The position numbers and the translations under genes are program-made. From Diploptera punctata (taxonomy: Eukaryota > Arthropoda > Insecta > Blattodea > Blaberidae), in contig JASPKZ010007249.1 in NCBI GenBank assembly GCA_030220185.1, positions 558,001-622,000 of the forward strand: DNA of 64,000 bases, in the 5' to 3' direction. The stretch's first letter is position 1; every line of letters begins with the position of its first letter. The notes below the pieces were generated by a model. That model made no database searches. It worked only from the letters and a program-made list of their open reading frames with translations, and was not told where the DNA came from. Shown piece by piece: positions 63,646 to 64,000 of the stretch.

Positions 63646-64000
63646 TTAAAATGTAATGTAAAATTCTCATTAAAAAAATTTCTTTCATAGAAGGCTATTG
63701 GTAATGCCGTCCATCTACCTTTGGATGATTTGAGAATTGTATATGTGGAAAGAAATGTTAACATTTGTATCGTCATTTGGATGGTGAAATAGACAGCATA
63801 CTTGTACGGAGAACAAGAGGACCAGGGTTCAAATCCTGGTTCAAGCATTAATTTTTCTTTTAAAATAAAAATGAAAGAAAATTCTCTGTTCAGCAACATG
63901 TTGGTCAGAATAAAATTAGAGGGCAGTGCAATTTGCAAGTACCAAGAAATACATGCAATTTTTACTGCAACAAAGTGTATCCATGAAGGAGAATAAATTA

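Overview
The window looks like a stretch of a large, AT-rich, repeat-laden insect nuclear genome. A cockroach or other hemimetabolous insect is my guess, based on spliced animal genes with long introns, TAGGCCTA-rich spacer, several tRNA-derived SINE families, mariner, LINE and Penelope-like elements. Nothing bacterial, plasmid-like or CRISPR-like is present.

Two host genes can be supported, both on the minus strand. (1) The 5' part of an axonemal (outer-arm beta class, DNAH9/11/17-like) dynein heavy chain runs from the ATG at 23182 leftward. Ten coding exons (23182 to 3766) have exact GT/AG borders and join without a frame break into 565 codons of the N-terminal tail (DHC_N1). The gene continues past the left edge. 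A splice acceptor 2 bp before the ATG implies a further untranslated 5' exon; a candidate with a good donor lies at about 36430. (2) The last two coding exons of a probable Aven (cell-death regulator) gene lie at 60788-59633 and 59532-59435, with the rest of the gene beyond the right edge.

Everything else is introns or intergenic DNA packed with mobile elements. 1-23.2 kb: dynein exons, with introns holding an apparently intact mariner-type transposon (11090-12382), a frameshifted mariner (15182-16511), a deleted mariner derivative (21823-22580), LINE fragments with clear target-site duplications (TSDs), SINEs, and a 307-bp tandem repeat with a tRNA-like core. 23.2-57 kb: intergenic, with LINE and SINE fragments, nested insertions, a 28.6-29.5 kb inverted-ended element, a tandem duplication at 36.6-37.3 kb, and a Penelope-like retroelement (50119-51781) with reverse transcriptase and GIY-YIG endonuclease. 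57.3-59.3 kb: a Penelope-type foldback holding a 105-bp tandem array and a second nested foldback, next to Aven.

The most interesting signal is a family of more than ten Penelope-derived insertions spread across the window. Many are foldbacks (an inverted copy of the 3' end at the 5' end), many have 9-16 bp TSDs, and nearly all carry a hammerhead-ribozyme-like core: CTGANGA, one extra nucleotide (usually T), a stem-loop, GAAA, then a short palindromic helix III and a cleavable UH dinucleotide. In the longest copy the core overlaps the stop codon of the RT/endonuclease ORF; in another place one element has inserted exactly inside the ribozyme core of an older one.
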